Assembly: GCA_019448385.1 (NCBI GenBank)
Contig: JAGTXO010000016.1
Span: 248,001-312,000 of the forward strand
Reading direction: 5' to 3'
DNA length: 64,000 nucleotides
Source: Diacronema lutheri
Taxonomy: Eukaryota > Haptophyta > Pavlovophyceae > Pavlovales > Pavlovaceae
Position 1 is the first letter of the stretch. The number at the start of each line of letters is the position of its first letter. Shown one piece after another: positions 9,901 to 20,713 of the stretch. The position numbers and the translations under genes were made by a program. The notes beneath the pieces were generated by a model. That model saw only the letters and a program-made list of their open reading frames with translations, did no database searches and was not told the DNA's origin.

Positions 9901-12900
9901 GCTGCACGAGCGTCCACGCCTCCGACACGTCGGCCGAGAGCAGGTCATTCTCCGTCGTCGCGCCGCCCTCGTGGAAGAGGCCGTTGTACTGCGCGGGCCA
10001 CGTGCGCATGTACGTCGGGTCGACGGGCGGGCCGTCGTGCAGCTCGAGGGTGGCGATGCCGTCAAACTCGAAGCCGAGCAGGTTCCACACGCACGCGGCG
10101 AAGTGGCCCACGACGATGATGATCGACAGGAAGCGCATGATGCCCGTCGCCAGGTCGTTGTCCGCCTGCCGCTTCTCCCACGCGATGTACGCGCGCCCAA
10201 CGTACCGGGCGAGCCCGAGCCGCGGGAGGCGGAGCGCGTACGCGGTCTGCGGCCGCGCGGAGAGCGCGAGCGAGAAGGCGGAGAGGGGCAGCGTGAAGAG
10301 CGCGTCGTAGGTGAACTCGGTGGCCAGGTAATGCGCGCGGATCTCTACCGGGTCGTAGATGATCACCGACTTTGCGTTCACGAAGGAGGTGTGCAGCCGC
10401 AGGGCAATGCGCACGATGTAGAGCGCGTCGAGCGCGTGCGACAAGTAGAAGAGCCACGTGAGCGAGCGCGTGTTCGCCCAGAAGCACAGCGTCGCGGGCT
10501 GCACGAGCAGCTCCCACGTGAAGAGGCAGAGGAACACGCGCGTGAGCGCCGCGTTGGTCGCGCCAACGTGCGAGATGATGTACCACGGCTTGCCGCCCGC
10601 CGACACGGCGCTCGCCGCTTGCGCGGCGGCCGCGGCGCGCACCGACCCGCCGTCGGCGTCACGGCCGTCGCCCGCCACCTCCGCGTCGGCCAATCCGGCG
10701 GCGGCGGCGGCCGTGGCCGCCGCCGTGAGCAGCGCGGCATCCGAGCTCGCGGCCGGCGGCTTAAGGCCGAGTCGCGCACGCAACGCTCCAACCCAGTCCG
10801 TCACGAGCGGCGTCCGCACGCCGGCAGCCGCGCCCACCGCGCCCGCCGCCTTTTCCGCCAGGCGCAGCTGCGCGCTCCTGGCGCGCAGCGCGCTCACGAG
10901 CTCGCGCCAGCGCGCGCGCACGCGCGGCGCGCCCGCATCGCTGGCCGCCGCGGCCACGAGCGGCCGGCTCGCAGAGGCGCCAGCCGACGAGCGCCGCGTG
11001 CTCGCACCCGCGCCGCTTGCGCGCTCAACGCGAGCCGTCGACGACGCGGTCGAGACGCGGCTCGCGGCAAAATCCTCGAGCGCGCCGGCAGCCGCGCCGA
11101 GCACGGCGCGGAGCGAGTTGCGCTGCTCGGGCGCGTCGCGCTCGATCCCGCGCGCCGAGACGTCGAGGTGTAGCTCGTCGAGCGCCCACGCCTCCACGTC
11201 CGACCTGCGCACGAGCTTCGGATCGATCGCGACCGCGTTGAGGATGAGCGATACGAGCGCGTCGCTGTCGACCGCCTCGTCGCGCCGCAGCCTGCCCAGG
11301 TCGATGCGCATCTGGATCGCGTCGGCAAGCGCCGCTAGGTAGTGGGCCGACGCGAGCTGCACGCGCAGCGTGCGATCGACCGCGAGGGTATACGTCGGCG
11401 CGGCGTCCGTGGCGCCATCGCCGTCCGGGCCGTCGTTGGCGCGCTCCGGCGCGGCGCCGCGCGCGCCGAGCCGCAGCGTGGGCACCACTTTGTTGCCGCC
11501 GGCGCCGGCGCGCGCGGCGCCGTGCGCTACCAGCCCGCCGCTTTCCGCGTCTTCGTCGCCCTCGCGCGAAAAGATCCAAGACGATGCGCCGGCGTAGAAC
11601 TGCACCTTGGACAGCTGCCGCGCGCCCTTTGGCCCGCCCGGCTTGCCGCCGTCCACGCCGCCCAGCCCCGAGGAGGACGCGTCGAAGAGGTGTGCAAGGA
11701 GCGACTTGATCTCCTGACCTCCCATCTCGCCGAGCGAGCCCTGCAGCGAGCGCAGGTCACGCACGCGGATCACGCCGCGCCCGGTCGAGTCGAAGACTGC
11801 GAAGAGCCCCTCGAGCAGCGCCGCGGCGGGCGCGACCTCCGCCCTCAAGTCGACGCGCGTCGGGCCGGCCGCGGCGCGCCCCCGCGAGCCAGCCTGGCCG
11901 TTCGCGTTCCGTCGGCGGCCGGACGGCGTGCTCGGGCCCCATGCCGCGTTGACAGAGCCGTGCGACCCATCCGCGCTGCTCGCCGCGCTGCGCCTGCCGA
12001 GGCGCGTGCTGAGCGCGCTGAGCGCGCTGATCGCGGAGAAGCGGCGCGCTTGCTTCGCCCAGCCGCCACCTCCGTCCGGCGGTTGCGATCCGGACAAAGC
12101 CTCAAGCTGCGTATCAGCATGGCGGCCGCGCGGCGCGGCGAGCGGCCCGCCATCGGCTCTGCTCGCGCTGTCGTGCGCGCGTGGTGGCGGCGGCGCGTTG
12201 CCGAGCCACCGATCAATTAAAGAGCGGCGCAACGGACGGTTGGCGGGCGTCAACGCCTCCGCGGCCGGCACGTCCGCCGCCAGCTCGCGATCGGACTTGC
12301 GCTTGGCGCTCGCGCGGCCGGGCGGCGCGGCCGGCGGCTCGGCATCCACGCCGCCGTCCGTGTCGCCCGCTCGCACGAGCAGCGCGATGAGCGCCTCGGA
12401 GCAGAAGGCGGCGACGTAGCCAACCTGCGAGAGGAAGGTGCACGAGCCCTCGTCGAGGCCGTCGGGCTCGCCCTCGTCGTCGCGCTCGGACGCGCCGCTG
12501 GGGCGTAGGCTATGGGCGGGCGCCTGCTGATCGAGCGGCGAGAGCGCGCCGCCCTTGCACCACAGACCGCCGGTGCCGGGTCCGGTGCCGGTGCCGCCGG
12601 CGCTGACGCAGGCGCGGACGCTACCACCAAACTGCCGAGTGCGCCCACGGCGCGCGCGCGGCCGGCGCGGCGCGCTCGGCCCGAGCAGCTGCGCAAGCTC
12701 GGCGTAGATCTCGTCGCACACGCTCTCGGCGAGCTGCGCGTCGAGCTCGAACGCCTCGACGAGCAAGCCGATCATCGCCACGTGCTCGCGCTCGAGGCGC
12801 TCCGCCCTGTCGAGCGGCGCGAACGTGTCCGGTGAGAGGCGCGCGCGGAAGGCGAGCGAGAGGGCGCCAAGCGCCTTCTCCGCTTGCGGCAGCCGAAGGA

Positions 12901-15900
12901 CGAGGCGGATGAAGTTCTTCGCCGCAGCCGCCGGGTCGACGGCTGCGGGCCCTTCGCCATGCGCGTGCGCGCGCTCGCCGACGGCAGCCATGGCGCCACC
13001 GTCTGCGTCGACGCTCTCGCCGCGGCTGTGCGAGCGGCTGCCGCGCGCGCCGTCCGGCACTTCGTCATCCGAGTCGTAGTCCGACCAGTCGTCATCGGAA
13101 CACGACGCCTGCGAGTCGGCGTCCGACCCGTTGCCCGTCTGCCCGTAGGTCTCGATCCAGCGCTCGGCGTGCTTGAGCAGCAACGCGTACAGCGGGCGCG
13201 CCGCGCGATACATGCTGCTCACCGCGTCGAGCAGCGCCTTGAGCGCAAGGCCGAGCTCGCGCGAGCGATGCCGTTTGAGCAGCTGCAGCTGCTTGCGTCG
13301 CGCGGCGCGGGCGTTCAGTTTGCGGTTCGTCGCGTACATGTCCTGCCGGTGCGCGCGCGGGAAGAGCGGCGCGCGCGGGCGACCGCCGTGCGCGTGAGGC
13401 CGCGCGCGCCACGCGCAGGGCGGCGCGCGGCGCGGCGCGGCGCACCGCGCGCACCCGCGCGGCGGCCGCCTCGAAGAGCGCCAGGAGCTCGTCGTTGTGC
13501 GCGTGCTGCGGCGGCAGCTTTGCGTTGCACTGCTGCACGAGCAGCGCCGCGCACTCGTTGGACGTCCACAACGCGTCAATGAGCGGCGGCTTGCCCCACC
13601 GGTCACGCGCCTCGACGTCAGCCATCGCGCCGATCAGGAAGTGCGTCGTCGAGATTGAACCCGCCGCGCACGCGAGGTGCAGCGCCGTGCGCCCGTCGTA
13701 GTCGCCCGCGTCGAGGGACACGCCCGTCTCGACGAGGAAGCGCACGAGGTTCACGTCGCCCGCCGCGGCCGCCTCGCACAGCGACTTGAGCATCGTCAGT
13801 GGGTTGGGCCGCGCGCCCGACCGCACGAGCAGCTGCACGCGCGCGCGCGCGCGCGACGCCGGTCGCGGCGGCAGGGCCCGCACGGTCAGCGCGTGGCGCG
13901 GCTGGGGCTGGGTGGGCTGGTCGTGGGCGGCGGAGCGCGAGCCAATGCGTGCGTGCGGGCGTGGGCGCCCCTCGATCGACCGCCATGACGCCCGGCCCGG
14001 CCCGGCTCGGTCCTGCCCGCCCCTGCGCCTCGCCCGCCCGGCGCGCGCGTGCGCGCGGCCGCGCACCTGCGTGACGAGCGCACGCTCGGCCGCGACGGCA
14101 TCGTCGGCGGCCGTCGCGCCGTCGCGCGACTCGGTCGACACGTCTGCGAGCTTGGCGACGAGGAACTCGACGACGCGCATGTTGCCCGCGGCGGCTGCGA
14201 GGTGCAGCGGCGTGCGCCCGTCGAAGTCGCCGAGGTTCGCCGCGATGCCGTTTTCGAGCAGCCGGTTGAGACGGTCGAGATCGCCGCGCGATGCAGCGTC
14301 GCAGAGCAGCCGTGCGGGGTCGGCAACGTCGAGCACGATGCCGGCGTGGTGCAGCACGTCGAGCACGGCCTCGTGCTTGTTGTCCACCGCCGATTCGATC
14401 GGCGCGCTGCCCCACCGGTCGCGCACGTTTGGATTCGCGCCGAGCTGGCAGAGCAGCGCGACGACTCGCGCGTTGCCCTCGGAGCACGCGAGGTGCAGCG
14501 TCGTGCGGTTGTCGTAGTCGCCCGCGTTGAGGTTGAGCCCACGCGCCGCGAGCGCGCGCACGCGGTCGACGTCGCCCTCGGACGCGGCGTAGGTCATCTG
14601 CGTGAGCGCCTCGTCGTTGCGGTCGAGGAGCGCAAGGCGGACAAGTTCGCGCAGCCCCTCGAACTCGGCACGCTCGTCTTCGCTCATCGTCGCGTCGGGC
14701 TCGAGGCCGCGGCCGAGGTCCGTGCCGTCACGCGAGAGCGTGAAACGGCGGAGCAAGTTCTGCAGCAGCACGTCCGCCTGCTCGGGGTAGGACGTGATGA
14801 TCTCGTCAAAGTCGGAGACGGAGAGTACGAGCAGCGTCACCTCGGACGCGCCTGTGGCCGTCACGGTGTACGGCTGGACGATGCCCAGGATGAAGGCAAC
14901 CTCGCCGACGATCGGCGCAACGCCCAGGTCGGAGCGGAGGGTCGCGATGTGCGCGTCGCCCTTGCGCACGTGCAGCGTGCCCGACGTGCACCAGAGGAGC
15001 TCGCGGCTGCCGTCGCCGCGGTCGAAGAGCATCTCGAGGGGCATGGCGTACCGCTCCTTGAGCACCATCACCAGCTGGCTGAGGAACTGCGCGTTGCAGC
15101 CGAGGAAGACCCACGCGTGCTCGATCTGCGCGTGGTACCGCGCCGACGCGACGCGCAGCCGGAGCGAGAGGGGCAGCTGCAAGAAGATGGCCTCGGTGCC
15201 GCTCGACTGCTTGCGGTGCTGGAACTCAAAGTGCGCGGCCATCTTGCGCGACACGCTCGGCGGCAGCCGGCGGCGCGTCGCGTACTCCTCGACGGCCTTG
15301 AGCAGCTCCTTGAAGCGCACTGTCTTCTCGTCCGTGCGCACGAGGTAGTGGAAGAGCGTGCCGAGCACGTACGCGTAAAAGACGATCTGCACGAGGATGA
15401 TCAGACTGCCGAACCAGATCTCCGACTGCTTGACCAGCGTGATGCTCGCGTACCCCATCGACGCGACGCCCGACCACGCCATGTACTGCGCCATCATGTA
15501 CGAGCGCACGGCGCTTGTCTCGGTCGGCTCGAAGAGGCCAGGCACGCCGGCGAGCATCTCGTACTGCGCGGTCCACGAGGGGATCTGAAGACCCGAGTTG
15601 TCGGCCGTCCACCTCGAGATGACCCACCAAACGCAGCTGACCCAATGCGGCACGGAGAAGACGACGAGCGCAAACTTGAAGACAGCGAAGACGGTCACGT
15701 TGGTCGTCAGGTCGGCGTTCAACGCCGTCATGTACTCAACCAGGTCGCGCAGGCGGACCAGGCGAATGAGCTGCGCGACGAGCCACGGCCACAAAAAACC
15801 GCCGCGCAGCAACAGCGCGCGGCCGATCACGAGCGCGAAGACAGCGGCCAAATCGCTGACGAGCCGTGCGAGCGTGTACGGCGCGGCGTCGCGCTCGTCC

Positions 15901-16391
15901 GGGCGCACGAGCGGGCGGCGCGCGGCAGCGTCGATCTGCGGCGCGAGCGCGAGCTTGTGCGCGCGGAACTCACGACGCACGGCGTGGACGATGAACCACA
16001 GCTCAAACGCTTCGGCGAGCGTGTCCGCAATGATCGGCGCGAGGAGCGACGCAAAGTCGATCGGGAACCCGACTCGTAGCGGCAGCGCCAGCTCCTCGTA
16101 CGCAAGCGTCACCAGCCGGACAAGCTTCAAATAACGGTGAAAAGCGGCCTGCTTATCGAGCTCGGCCTGCTTGTCGAGCAGCGAACGCTCCGCGTTGACC
16201 TCCCACCCGTCGTCGTCGCCAGCGACGAGCACGGCGCGCCACTGCACGCCACGCTGCGCGCCGCCGCCGTTACCCGCCTTGCGCGCGTCGCCGCGCCGAA
16301 GGATGCCGTGCTCGGTGGTCGAGTGCACCAAGTCGGCGGACCGCAGGGCCTTGAGCGCGGCGTAAAACGTATCCGCCACGCCGCCTGGCAT
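6947..16391 (-). CDS. Giant tandem-module CNBD ion channel with two ankyrin blocks
   Basis: Six exons (16391-14067, 13832-13455, 13342-9103, 8984-8812, 8640-7345, 7210-6947) join in phase to 2891 aa. Module 1 (about aa 80-870): six hydrophobic segments with S4-like IRLVRLR, the S5 motif HWVSCVWW, pore GVASMGYAS near aa 313, a cyclic-nucleotide-binding fold (GEVAFILG near aa 495), then ankyrin repeats (GDYDNRTTLHLACSEGN, GDFDGRTPLHLAAAAGN). A roughly 900-aa low-complexity linker with one EF-hand-like stretch follows. Module 2 (about aa 1800-2800): S5 GHFAACVWNL, pore MLSGLGINHL near aa 2062, CNBD with GRTASDVETRVFVLS, and a second ankyrin block (GDYDKRRPLHLAACEGQ). Such channels sit in a membrane and conduct K+ or mixed cations. 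Each pore differs from the K+ signature TVGYGD. The linker splice (GTGCGC...CGGCAG, phase 0) and the absence of any stop between modules argue for one gene. The intron at 8811 opens with GC. Confidence 0.8.
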
Positions 16392-16460
16392 CGCGCCTGC
16401 TGCCGGTAGCGCCTGGAAATATACTAACGGCCTTTTAACCAGTTTCGGCGCTTCCCAAGT
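16392..16460 (-). promoter_or_regulatory. Probable core promoter of the channel gene
   Basis: The 70 bases upstream of the ATG at 16391 are AT-richer than their surroundings. Read on the minus strand they contain AAACTGGTTAAAAGG (16432-16446) followed by TTAGTATATTTCC (about 16416-16428). AAACTGGTTAAA recurs upstream of the GSKIP-like gene in the same relative orientation. Confidence 0.4.
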
Positions 16461-17365
16461 GGGTTACTCGCCGCGACCGTGCGCTCGCCAAGCAGCCGAG
16501 CGGGTGCAGCGGGGGGCGCGGCGCGGCGGTCGCGCCGGCGCAGGTTGCGCCCATGGCTTTGGCGACAGCGCGCGCCGTCGACCGTGCGCGGCCGCTGAGG
16601 CGCCAACATGCGCTGCTCGAACACGGCCACTGAGGCGCTAAAATGCCTCCTCAACCCTCCGATCCGCCCTTTCGCTCGCTCCGTTTGTGAGAGCGCTGCG
16701 CCGCATGTGCGCCACGCGCAGCGCTCTCACAATCGACGACGACATCACGTACGACCGCATGCCCCCACAGAGCGCGCAACTCAAGCCCTGCGCGCATACG
16801 TCGTGATTTGCGCGCAATCTTCCTGTGGCCAGCCCGCGCGGCGGACAACAGCAACGTCTTCCGATGCACGAGCGCGTTGGGGGCGCGACCTGCGCGTGTG
16901 GCGCCAAGCGCTCGGCACTGGCCGTCCAAACGGCAACTGCCGCCGCCATGCTGATCGTCGTCGCACGTCGCGCCGCGCGCCGCGGTGCACTCTACTCCTC
17001 GCTTCTCCTCGGCGAGCCCCCCCACCCCCCTCGACAGCGACCCGCACGCGCGCGCACGCGCCGCACGGCGCATCTTGCTCAGCCGCTGCATGTCGGGTGG
17101 GCGCGTCCGTGAATACCTCGAACGCAGGCGCGGCGGGGGCGGCGTTGCGCGGGACTGTCGCGCAAGACCATGCGACCGCCATTAGGAGCATGTCGCATGG
17201 ATGCCGTCGTAGATGCCGTCCCCACAGGCGAAGCGGCGCTTGGTTGAAAGCGGCTCGGCGCCGTGATGAGGAGGACAAGGGGCCTCGAGCCGATCGCGGC
17301 GAGCGTCGCGGCGCCGGTTCGCCAACATCGCCCACACTGGAGCCGAGGCGCCATTTCTGACTTCG
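16461..17365. other. Intergenic region between divergent channel and SNAPC1-like genes
   Basis: About 0.9 kb. It contains a perfect inverted repeat at 16685-16732 and a C-run near 17018-17032. Minus-strand open frames cover much of it (for example 17335-16781, with the hydrophobic start MLLMAVAWSCATV near 17190), but none has a family match, a splice partner or convincing composition, so I leave it unannotated. Confidence 0.5.
16685..16732. repeat. 17-bp perfect inverted repeat
   Basis: Arms 16685-16701 (TTGTGAGAGCGCTGCGC) and 16716-16732 are exact reverse complements around a 14-bp loop. It lies about 300 bp upstream of the channel start and 630 bp upstream of the SNAPC1 start, so a regulatory role or a small element scar are both possible. 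Confidence 0.85.
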
Positions 17366-19723
17366 ATGGCGGAGGACTCGGAGGCCGCGTTCCGCGACGT
17401 CTCCCGGCTGGTGCGCCAGTTCGCGCGTCAGCAGTCATCCTCGTTCGCGGCGTTCCGCTCGGTGTGGCTTGCTCTCAATTTCTCCAACATTCACTATGCC
17501 CGCCCCGCCGGTGAGGACCCGCGCCGCTTCGTCACCCGCCTGCTCGCGTTTGCGCTCTCGCACGTGTGCAACGGCCATTCGTACCTCGTCAGGCTGGGCG
17601 GGCTGTACGCGCTGTATGCGCTGCACGGTACGCAGTACTGCGAGCGGCCGCGCGCGCGCTGCCGCGTCGCGCCCGCGCAGTGGAACGCGCTCTGCGCCCT
17701 TCTCCGCGAGGTGCGCGAGAGGGTGGACGGAGCATGCACGACGGGCGGCGCCGCCGGCGGGGCGGAGGACGCAGCCGGTGGCCGCGCGCGCAGCGGCGAT
17801 GGCGCGGACGTTGCGCGCATCTTCGATGCGCTTTGCGCGCGCGACGGCGGCGCCATGCGCCTCGTACACGCGTACTCAACGCACGAAACGGAGCTCGCGG
17901 CCGTGCGGTACACGGACGCGCCGGCGCAGCGGCGAGCGGGCGGTGCGGACTGCAGCGGCGCAGCGATGGCCACACTGGGCGCGCGCGAGGGCGACACGAT
18001 TGAGCGGACCGCAAATCTGCCTGCGCTCGAGCGGCTTGCCTCCGCCTACGCCGCGAGCCGCGCGGCGACGGCAACCGCTGCCGGCGCGCGCGCGCCGCCG
18101 CCGAACAGCGTGCCACGCGTGACGGGCACGCCGCCCACGCCCGCGCCCGCGGCGACGGCCGTGCCCGCGCTCGTTGCGGCGATGCGCGCCGCGCTTGAAG
18201 CGTACCGAGTCGCGCCGCCGCCGCCGCCCGCCCAGCCCGACGGCGACGGAGCGCCCGGCGCGCGATCCGCGCGTGCGCACAAGCGCCGCGCGCCGCCGGA
18301 AGCCGCGGCGCCTGCGCCTGAGCCCGCGGCGGCGCCGATGCTCCCTGCCGCCGCGCGGCGCGAGCGCGAGCGGCTCGCGGCGACGGCAGCGGCGCTGGCT
18401 CCTGTGGACGAGGCGGCTGCCGTCGACGCGGCCGTCGGCGCGGCGCGCGGCGCGCGCGCGCAGGCGCGTAAGAGGGCGGGCGCGCGAGGCGGCGCGGCGG
18501 CGCGGCGGCCAGCGGGCGAGGCTGCGCGCGTGACGGGTGAGCAGGAGGACGGGTTGGATGAGAATGGCTGCATTGGTGGGCACGCGCTGACGGAGATGAA
18601 CCGCCCGCGCCGCGCGCCAGGCCGCGCCGCGGACGGCGGTTCGCTCGGCATCGGCAGCGGCGCGGGCTGCGGCGCGGACGTGGCGGCGGCGGCGGCAGCA
18701 GCGGCCGCCGATGCAGCGGCTGGTGCGGACGGCGCGCGGGCGCTCGACGACCCCGTCGCGGGTGAGCTCGCGCCCCCCAGTGTCGGCATGCCGCTCAGTT
18801 TCGGCTCGCTCGCCGCCGCGTGGGACCAGGCGCACGCCCCGCACCGCGCCGACGCCTTGGTGCACGCGCACGCGGCGGGCGCGCTGCCGCTCGTGGCGGA
18901 CGGCGCCGACCCGTTTGCGTGGCCCGCGGACGCGGAGGCGACGCGGCGCGCGGCGCGCGCTCAGGGGCTCGGCACGGACGCACAGGGCCTGCTGCTCGGC
19001 GCGCCCGTGCCGCTGCCGCTGCACTTGGGAAGCGCGCAGCCATCGTCCGGCCGCGCCGCCGCGCGCGGACGCGCGCCCGCGCGCCCGCGCGCACGGGGCG
19101 GCGGTCGAGGGGCCGCGCGGCGCGCCGAGGCGGACGGCGGTGCGGCCGGGCGTGGAGGGCGGCCAGCGGCGCGCACGGCGAGCGAAGCGCACGGCGCAGC
19201 GCGAGCGCGAGCGACGCTCGTCGTGCCACCGCCGCCACTCGTGCCGGGTGGGCCTCTGGCCGCACCGTTGCTCGTGCACGCGCACGGCGCGTCATGCTCG
19301 GACGTGTACACGGGCGACACGGGCGGCGCGGGCGGTGCGAGCCCGGCCGTCCGTGCGCTCGTGCCCAGCCGGCGCTCGGAGCTGCTGCGCGGCGTCGGCG
19401 GCTTGGGCGCGTGCGCACCCGCGCGTGGTGCTGCGTGCGACGGGCTGAGCGCGCGCGCGGCCGGCGGTGATCTCGTCGCGGCGGGAGGCGACGTCGAGCG
19501 AGCGGCGCGTGCGGCGGCCGTGCGCGCCGTCGGCGCGCCAGATGGCGCGGCCTCGGTGGCGCCCTTGGTGCTCGCGGCCGCGCCATTGGCTGTGGCCGCA
19601 CACGCGCCAAGCACGCCGTCCGTGGCGAATATGGACGATGCACGCGCGCCGGCGGCTGGCGACGACGTGAACGCCGCAGCCGACGACGAGGAGGAGGTGC
19701 CTGACGAAATTGACGACTGGTGA
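17366..19723 (+). CDS. SNAPC1: SNAPC1-like subunit of the snRNA-activating protein complex
   Basis: Single exon, ATG 17366 to TGA 19721-19723, 785 aa. The first 170 residues carry the SNAP43/SNAPC1 pattern: an initial helix (DVSRLVRQFARQQSSSFAAF), the hydrophobic core LVRLGGLYALYALHGTQYC, a Val-Ala-Pro/Trp strand (CRVAPAQWNALCALLREVRE) and DVARIFDALCARDGGAMRLV. In animals and plants this subunit, with SNAPC3 and SNAPC4, binds the proximal sequence element of snRNA genes for RNA polymerase II and III transcription in the nucleus. The remaining 600 residues are Ala/Pro/Arg-rich and probably disordered, much longer than the tails of animal homologs, ending in an acidic EEEVPDEIDDW. It converges with the BolA gene downstream. 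Confidence 0.8.
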   Translation: MAEDSEAAFRDVSRLVRQFARQQSSSFAAFRSVWLALNFSNIHYARPAGEDPRRFVTRLLAFALSHVCNGHSYLVRLGGLYALYALHGTQYCERPRARCRVAPAQWNALCALLREVRERVDGACTTGGAAGGAEDAAGGRARSGDGADVARIFDALCARDGGAMRLVHAYSTHETELAAVRYTDAPAQRRAGGADCSGAAMATLGAREGDTIERTANLPALERLASAYAASRAATATAAGARAPPPNSVPRVTGTPPTPAPAATAVPALVAAMRAALEAYRVAPPPPPAQPDGDGAPGARSARAHKRRAPPEAAAPAPEPAAAPMLPAAARRERERLAATAAALAPVDEAAAVDAAVGAARGARAQARKRAGARGGAAARRPAGEAARVTGEQEDGLDENGCIGGHALTEMNRPRRAPGRAADGGSLGIGSGAGCGADVAAAAAAAAADAAAGADGARALDDPVAGELAPPSVGMPLSFGSLAAAWDQAHAPHRADALVHAHAAGALPLVADGADPFAWPADAEATRRAARAQGLGTDAQGLLLGAPVPLPLHLGSAQPSSGRAAARGRAPARPRARGGGRGAARRAEADGGAAGRGGRPAARTASEAHGAARARATLVVPPPPLVPGGPLAAPLLVHAHGASCSDVYTGDTGGAGGASPAVRALVPSRRSELLRGVGGLGACAPARGAACDGLSARAAGGDLVAAGGDVERAARAAAVRAVGAPDGAASVAPLVLAAAPLAVAAHAPSTPSVANMDDARAPAAGDDVNAAADDEEEVPDEIDDW

Positions 19724-20193
19724 TGGCGTCAACACCACGGTGCAGCCAGTCTAGACACCACGGCCGCGCCGCCCCCTTTCCCCACACCGCCCCCCCCTTT
19801 CTCCCATCGTGAAGCCAAGCGCGCCATAGAGCGCGCGCGCAGGCCTCGCAGCCGCGGCCGGCTTTATGCCGGTCGTTGCGCTTGGCTGCGCGCGCGCGCC
19901 GTGCGGCGCACTCCGCACACTGCACAGCACGCTCACTGCACACACTCACGAAACCCGCAGAGGAATCTGCACGTGCCACCACCCTGGACGGTCTTTGAGC
20001 CCCCGGGGATGCCCTCTCACAGCCCCATCCACGCGGTGCTCGCGCCGCGCGGTGGGGGTGAGGCACAACAGTGGCGCACCCGGGGGGGGGGGGGGGGGGG
20101 GAACTCTCCGGGCTAGGCTCGGAGGGGCTTGAGGGGATCTGCGGCGGCGGCGACGCTCCGTATATAGACTTGCAGCCTGCTGAGACGCACAAG
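19724..20193. other. Convergent intergenic region with homopolymer G tract
   Basis: This 470-bp gap separates the SNAPC1 stop from the BolA stop. It contains an uninterrupted run of about 22 G near 20081-20102, a shorter C-run near 19785-19797 and TATATAG at 20160-20166. No coding or RNA gene is supported. Confidence 0.6.
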
Positions 20194-20556
20194 TCACTTC
20201 TTGCTCCCGCCGAGGCACTTCGGCGAAGGCGCGACGTCGCTGCTCTGCGCCCACTGCGACGGCGATTTGGCGACAATAGAAAGGGCGTGCACGTCACCGG
20301 ATAGCTCGCTCGCCAGCGCGCTATTCACCACGCGGTGCCGATCGAGCAGCTTTGCCCCTTCAAACTTGTCCGAAACGATCACGACCTTGAAGTGCGTCTC
20401 CGAGCCCGGCGGCACGTTGTGCGAGGCGCTCTCGTTGCGCACCTCGAGGTGCACGGGTACGAAGGCGGCGGAGAGCTTCTGCGCGATCGCGGCCGCCACG
20501 GGTCCCGGCGCGCCTGCCGTCGACATGGCCCTGCGGCTGCGCAGCGCAGCGCGCAT
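20194..20556 (-). CDS. BOLA1: BolA-like protein
   Basis: Single exon, 120 aa from ATG 20556 (a second Met at 20526 would give 110 aa); stop TGA at 20194-20196. The whole BolA fold is visible: HLEVRNESASHNVPPGSETH, FKVVIVSDKFEGAKLLDRHR, VVNSALASELSGDVHALSIV and SPSQW. The invariant His of RHR and the VHALS motif mark it as the BOLA1/E. coli BolA type. BolA proteins bind monothiol glutaredoxins through a [2Fe-2S] cluster and support iron-sulfur protein maturation. The first ten residues (MRAALRSRRA) are basic and Ala-rich, consistent with an organelle transit start, so I prefer the upstream Met. It is transcribed divergently from the sterol glucosyltransferase, 157 bp away. Confidence 0.9.
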   Translation of the reverse strand: MRAALRSRRAMSTAGAPGPVAAAIAQKLSAAFVPVHLEVRNESASHNVPPGSETHFKVVIVSDKFEGAKLLDRHRVVNSALASELSGDVHALSIVAKSPSQWAQSSDVAPSPKCLGGSKK

Positions 20557-20713
20557 TGGATGCCAGCAGGATGGCGGCTTTTGGGGATCAAAACGCTGTA
20601 ATGTGGAAGATGAAAAATTATTCGTATAGAACCAAAAGCAATTCCAAATTGAAAATCCGTCCACGCTTTTCTGAGGGCAATTGCGGGCGCGCGAACGTTT
20701 CGCGCCGCGCGCC
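20557..20713. promoter_or_regulatory. AT-rich bidirectional promoter between BolA and sterol glucosyltransferase
   Basis: The 157-bp gap contains the most AT-rich stretch nearby, about 20575-20680 (GTGGAAGATGAAAAATTATT, GAACCAAAAGCAATTCCAAA), flanked by very GC-rich coding sequence. The position between two divergent ATGs makes it the promoter of both genes. Confidence 0.6.

Noticed and set aside
10000-13606. Reading the second channel module as a separate gene starting near 13606
   Set aside because: The first 88 codons of that frame are intron and shadow sequence. A phase-0 intron (13454-13343) joins it cleanly to module 1, and no promoter-like AT island lies between.
16651-17335. Small minus-strand genes upstream of SNAPC1, including one with a hydrophobic start
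   Set aside because: No homology, no splice support and composition like other shadow frames. Kept only as a note in the intergenic entry.
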